DNA of 64,000 nucleotides, from the NCBI RefSeq assembly GCF_900108515.1, contig NZ_FNWW01000006.1, positions 1-64,000 of the forward strand. Direction: 5' to 3'. The stretch comes from Halobacillus karajensis (GTDB lineage: Bacteria > Bacillota > Bacilli > Bacillales > Halobacillaceae). The position numbers were made by a program, and so were the translations under genes. Position 1 is the stretch's first letter. Each line of letters opens with the position of its first letter. Shown here piece after piece: positions 62,659 to 64,000 of the stretch. The notes under the pieces were generated by a model, which made no database searches, was not told the origin of the DNA, and saw only the letters and a list, made by a program, of their open reading frames with translations.

Positions 62659-62691
62659 GAAACGAGCGCAGGGCCTTCTGCGCTCGTTTTA
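62659..62691. terminator. Bidirectional terminator
   Basis: AAACGAGCGCAG pairs with CTGCGCTCGTTTT between convergent genes. Confidence 0.85.
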
Positions 62692-63666
62692 ATATTTCAG
62701 CAGTTCGATTGTGGTGTCATGGTTATAGGCTTTCATTTTTACTTGACCGCCAATCGGAAAGGTGAAAATCGGTGTCGTGTGACCAAAGCTTGCATTAGAG
62801 ATGACAGGAATGGTAGTAAGCTCCTTCTTTGATTGAATGATTTGTTGAAGGTCTCGGTCTTTCACCTTTGAATCTTTCTGGAAGCGTCCAATAATGATAC
62901 CTTTCACTCCATAAAATCCCGGTTGATGAATTAATGATTGTAAATTCCGATCAAAGGTAGGGGCATCTGACAATAGATCATCCTCAAGAAAAAGGATCGT
63001 ATCTTCAAGGGACGGCATGAACTCCGTGCCCTGTAATAAGTTTAGTGTGCATAGGTTTCCACCGATGGATGTACCTTCAGCAATGCCCTCATTGATAACA
63101 TTATACCCGTTATTTTTATGGAATTGACGATTCTCTTGATTCAAATACCAGTGGTCATCACTCCATGATTCAGCAGGTGGAATATTAAACGGGTCTTTTT
63201 CTCTGCAGACTTTTAAAAAGAACTCGTAAGTATAGTCGATTCCTTGTTCCATACCGAAGGAAGAAAAATGAGGGCCGCTATATGTGACAAGTCCTGTTTT
63301 GCGGTAAATACTGTTTGAAAGAGCTGTAATATCAGAATATCCGCAAAAAATTTTAGGGTTCTGGCGAATGACTTGATAATCAAGATCACTTAATAATTGA
63401 TTGCTGTCATACCCTCCGATCGTGGTTAGAATCGCTTTAACGTTTGGGTCGGCGAAGGCATCGTGAATGTCATTCACCCTATGGTCGACAGGAGTTGAAA
63501 TATGATTATACTCTTCAGCAGCATAGGTACCGAATGTCACTTGGAAACCCGCATCATTCAGTCTTCGTACAGCCAGTTTTTGTTGATCCTGATCAATCAT
63601 GGATAAACTTTTAGCAGGGGATAGGATTCTGATTTCATTTCCCTTTCTCAATTTCTTAGGAATCAT
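62689..63666 (-). CDS. S66-family peptidase (LD-carboxypeptidase/MccF-like)
   Basis: 325 residues, soluble. Ser nucleophile in FCGYSDITAL (about residue 114), substrate-loop GPHFSSFG, TSIGGNLCTLNLLQGT, catalytic Glu in ILFLEDDLL, and His in NASFGHTTPI near the C-terminus. Length and the EFFLKV region place it nearer the MccF-like (microcin C self-immunity) group than housekeeping LdcA, but this needs comparison. It may cleave peptidoglycan tetrapeptides or toxic peptidyl-nucleotides. RBS GGAGGG. Confidence 0.88.
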   Translation of the reverse strand: MIPKKLRKGNEIRILSPAKSLSMIDQDQQKLAVRRLNDAGFQVTFGTYAAEEYNHISTPVDHRVNDIHDAFADPNVKAILTTIGGYDSNQLLSDLDYQVIRQNPKIFCGYSDITALSNSIYRKTGLVTYSGPHFSSFGMEQGIDYTYEFFLKVCREKDPFNIPPAESWSDDHWYLNQENRQFHKNNGYNVINEGIAEGTSIGGNLCTLNLLQGTEFMPSLEDTILFLEDDLLSDAPTFDRNLQSLIHQPGFYGVKGIIIGRFQKDSKVKDRDLQQIIQSKKELTTIPVISNASFGHTTPIFTFPIGGQVKMKAYNHDTTIELLKY

Positions 63667-63806
63667 TGGATTTCCCTCCTTCGATCAAGTTGAAGTAGTA
63701 AATTACATAACTATACCAAATTGGAAGTTCTTCGTCTATCCGTAATAAGAAATATTTTGAAACTTTTGTCAGTTCCGACCGTATGTATTTAAAAAGGGGT
63801 GATGGT

Positions 63807-63986
63807 ATGTTCACTACAATCCTGGGTCTTGTGCTAGTGATTGCTTTTTTAGTTCTTTTATTCCGTTTTTTTGGTCAATCTACAAGCAGCCGGACGGTCT
63901 CCTCAAAAAAAGAAGAAAGTACGTGGCAACCCGGATTTCATCCATTCGATCATTCGGATGGAGGTGGAGACGGGGGAGGAGAGTAA
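63807..63986 (+). CDS. Small membrane protein with Gly-rich tail (59 aa)
   Basis: ATG 63807 has AAAGGGGTG upstream (the frame is open from 63783). One membrane helix (about 3-22, TTILGLVLVIAFLVLLFRFF), a polar linker, then HPFDHSDGGGDGGGE. Some short proteins with such DGGGDGGG tails occur in Bacilli, without known function. Last gene before the window end. Confidence 0.6.
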   Translation: MFTTILGLVLVIAFLVLLFRFFGQSTSSRTVSSKKEESTWQPGFHPFDHSDGGGDGGGE

Positions 63987-64000
63987 TCCTCTCTGTAAAA

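Noticed and set aside
1-64000. CRISPR array, prophage or biosynthetic cluster
   Set aside because: No regularly spaced direct repeats, no phage structural genes and no NRPS/PKS/RiPP genes are seen in the window.

Overview
The window looks like a chromosome segment of a low-G+C, endospore-forming member of the Bacillaceae. Strong AGGAGG-type ribosome-binding sites with frequent GTG and TTG starts support this. So do the sporulation and germination genes (prkA, yhbH, spoVR, a gerA-type operon, a YhcN/YlaJ lipoprotein), sigI-rsgI, and gene content typical of the Bacillus subtilis yhb-yhc-yhd-yhe region (queG, yhbB, trmL, prkA, yhbH, yhdB, spoVR, bmrCD, dat). A Halobacillus/Pontibacillus-like moderate halophile is my guess from protein flavour only; no single gene proves it.

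Bases 1 to about 3555 are an AT-rich accessory island. It holds the end of an IS3-family transposase, a small CxxCxGxG zinc-finger-like protein behind a 13-bp inverted repeat, and a tightly coupled pair: a SLATT-like membrane protein and a reverse transcriptase. This pair is a candidate anti-phage system. The island stops at a 3' fragment of tRNA-Leu(CAA) followed by what looks like the original tRNA terminator, as expected for the distal attachment site of an element integrated into that tRNA gene.

From about 3.6 to 9.7 kb lie poorly characterised genes (a membrane protein, a DUF559-like nuclease domain, a TraB/PrgY homologue, a DMT transporter) and tRNA-Gly. From 9.8 to 26.3 kb the region is housekeeping and sporulation: an ABC-class ATPase, queG, ogt, yhbB, trmL, lipM-lipA, prkA, odhA-odhB and yhbH. 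LipM and LipA build the lipoyl cofactor that OdhB uses. odhAB has a sigma-A promoter followed by a cre-like site and sits between prkA and yhbH. From 26.5 to 40.9 kb are transport and envelope genes (K+/H+ antiporter, proC, ydbST, a purine permease behind two PurR-like boxes, a nucleoside transporter, a MATE exporter, a MurG paralogue, an RsbW-like ATPase) and helD.

From 41 to 64 kb are the gerA-type operon (SigG-like promoter), a DUF389 protein, bmrC-bmrD with a leader-peptide attenuator readable base by base, a membrane trypsin-like protease, sigI-rsgI with a SigI-like autoregulatory promoter, a decayed TetR gene, an SDR, yhdB, a YhcN lipoprotein (SigG-like promoter), spoVR (SigE-like promoter), dat, a YczE-like protein, a benzil-reductase-like SDR and an S66 peptidase. 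prkA, yhbH and spoVR, whose products are linked in many bacteria, each have a SigE-like promoter with a 13-nt spacer.
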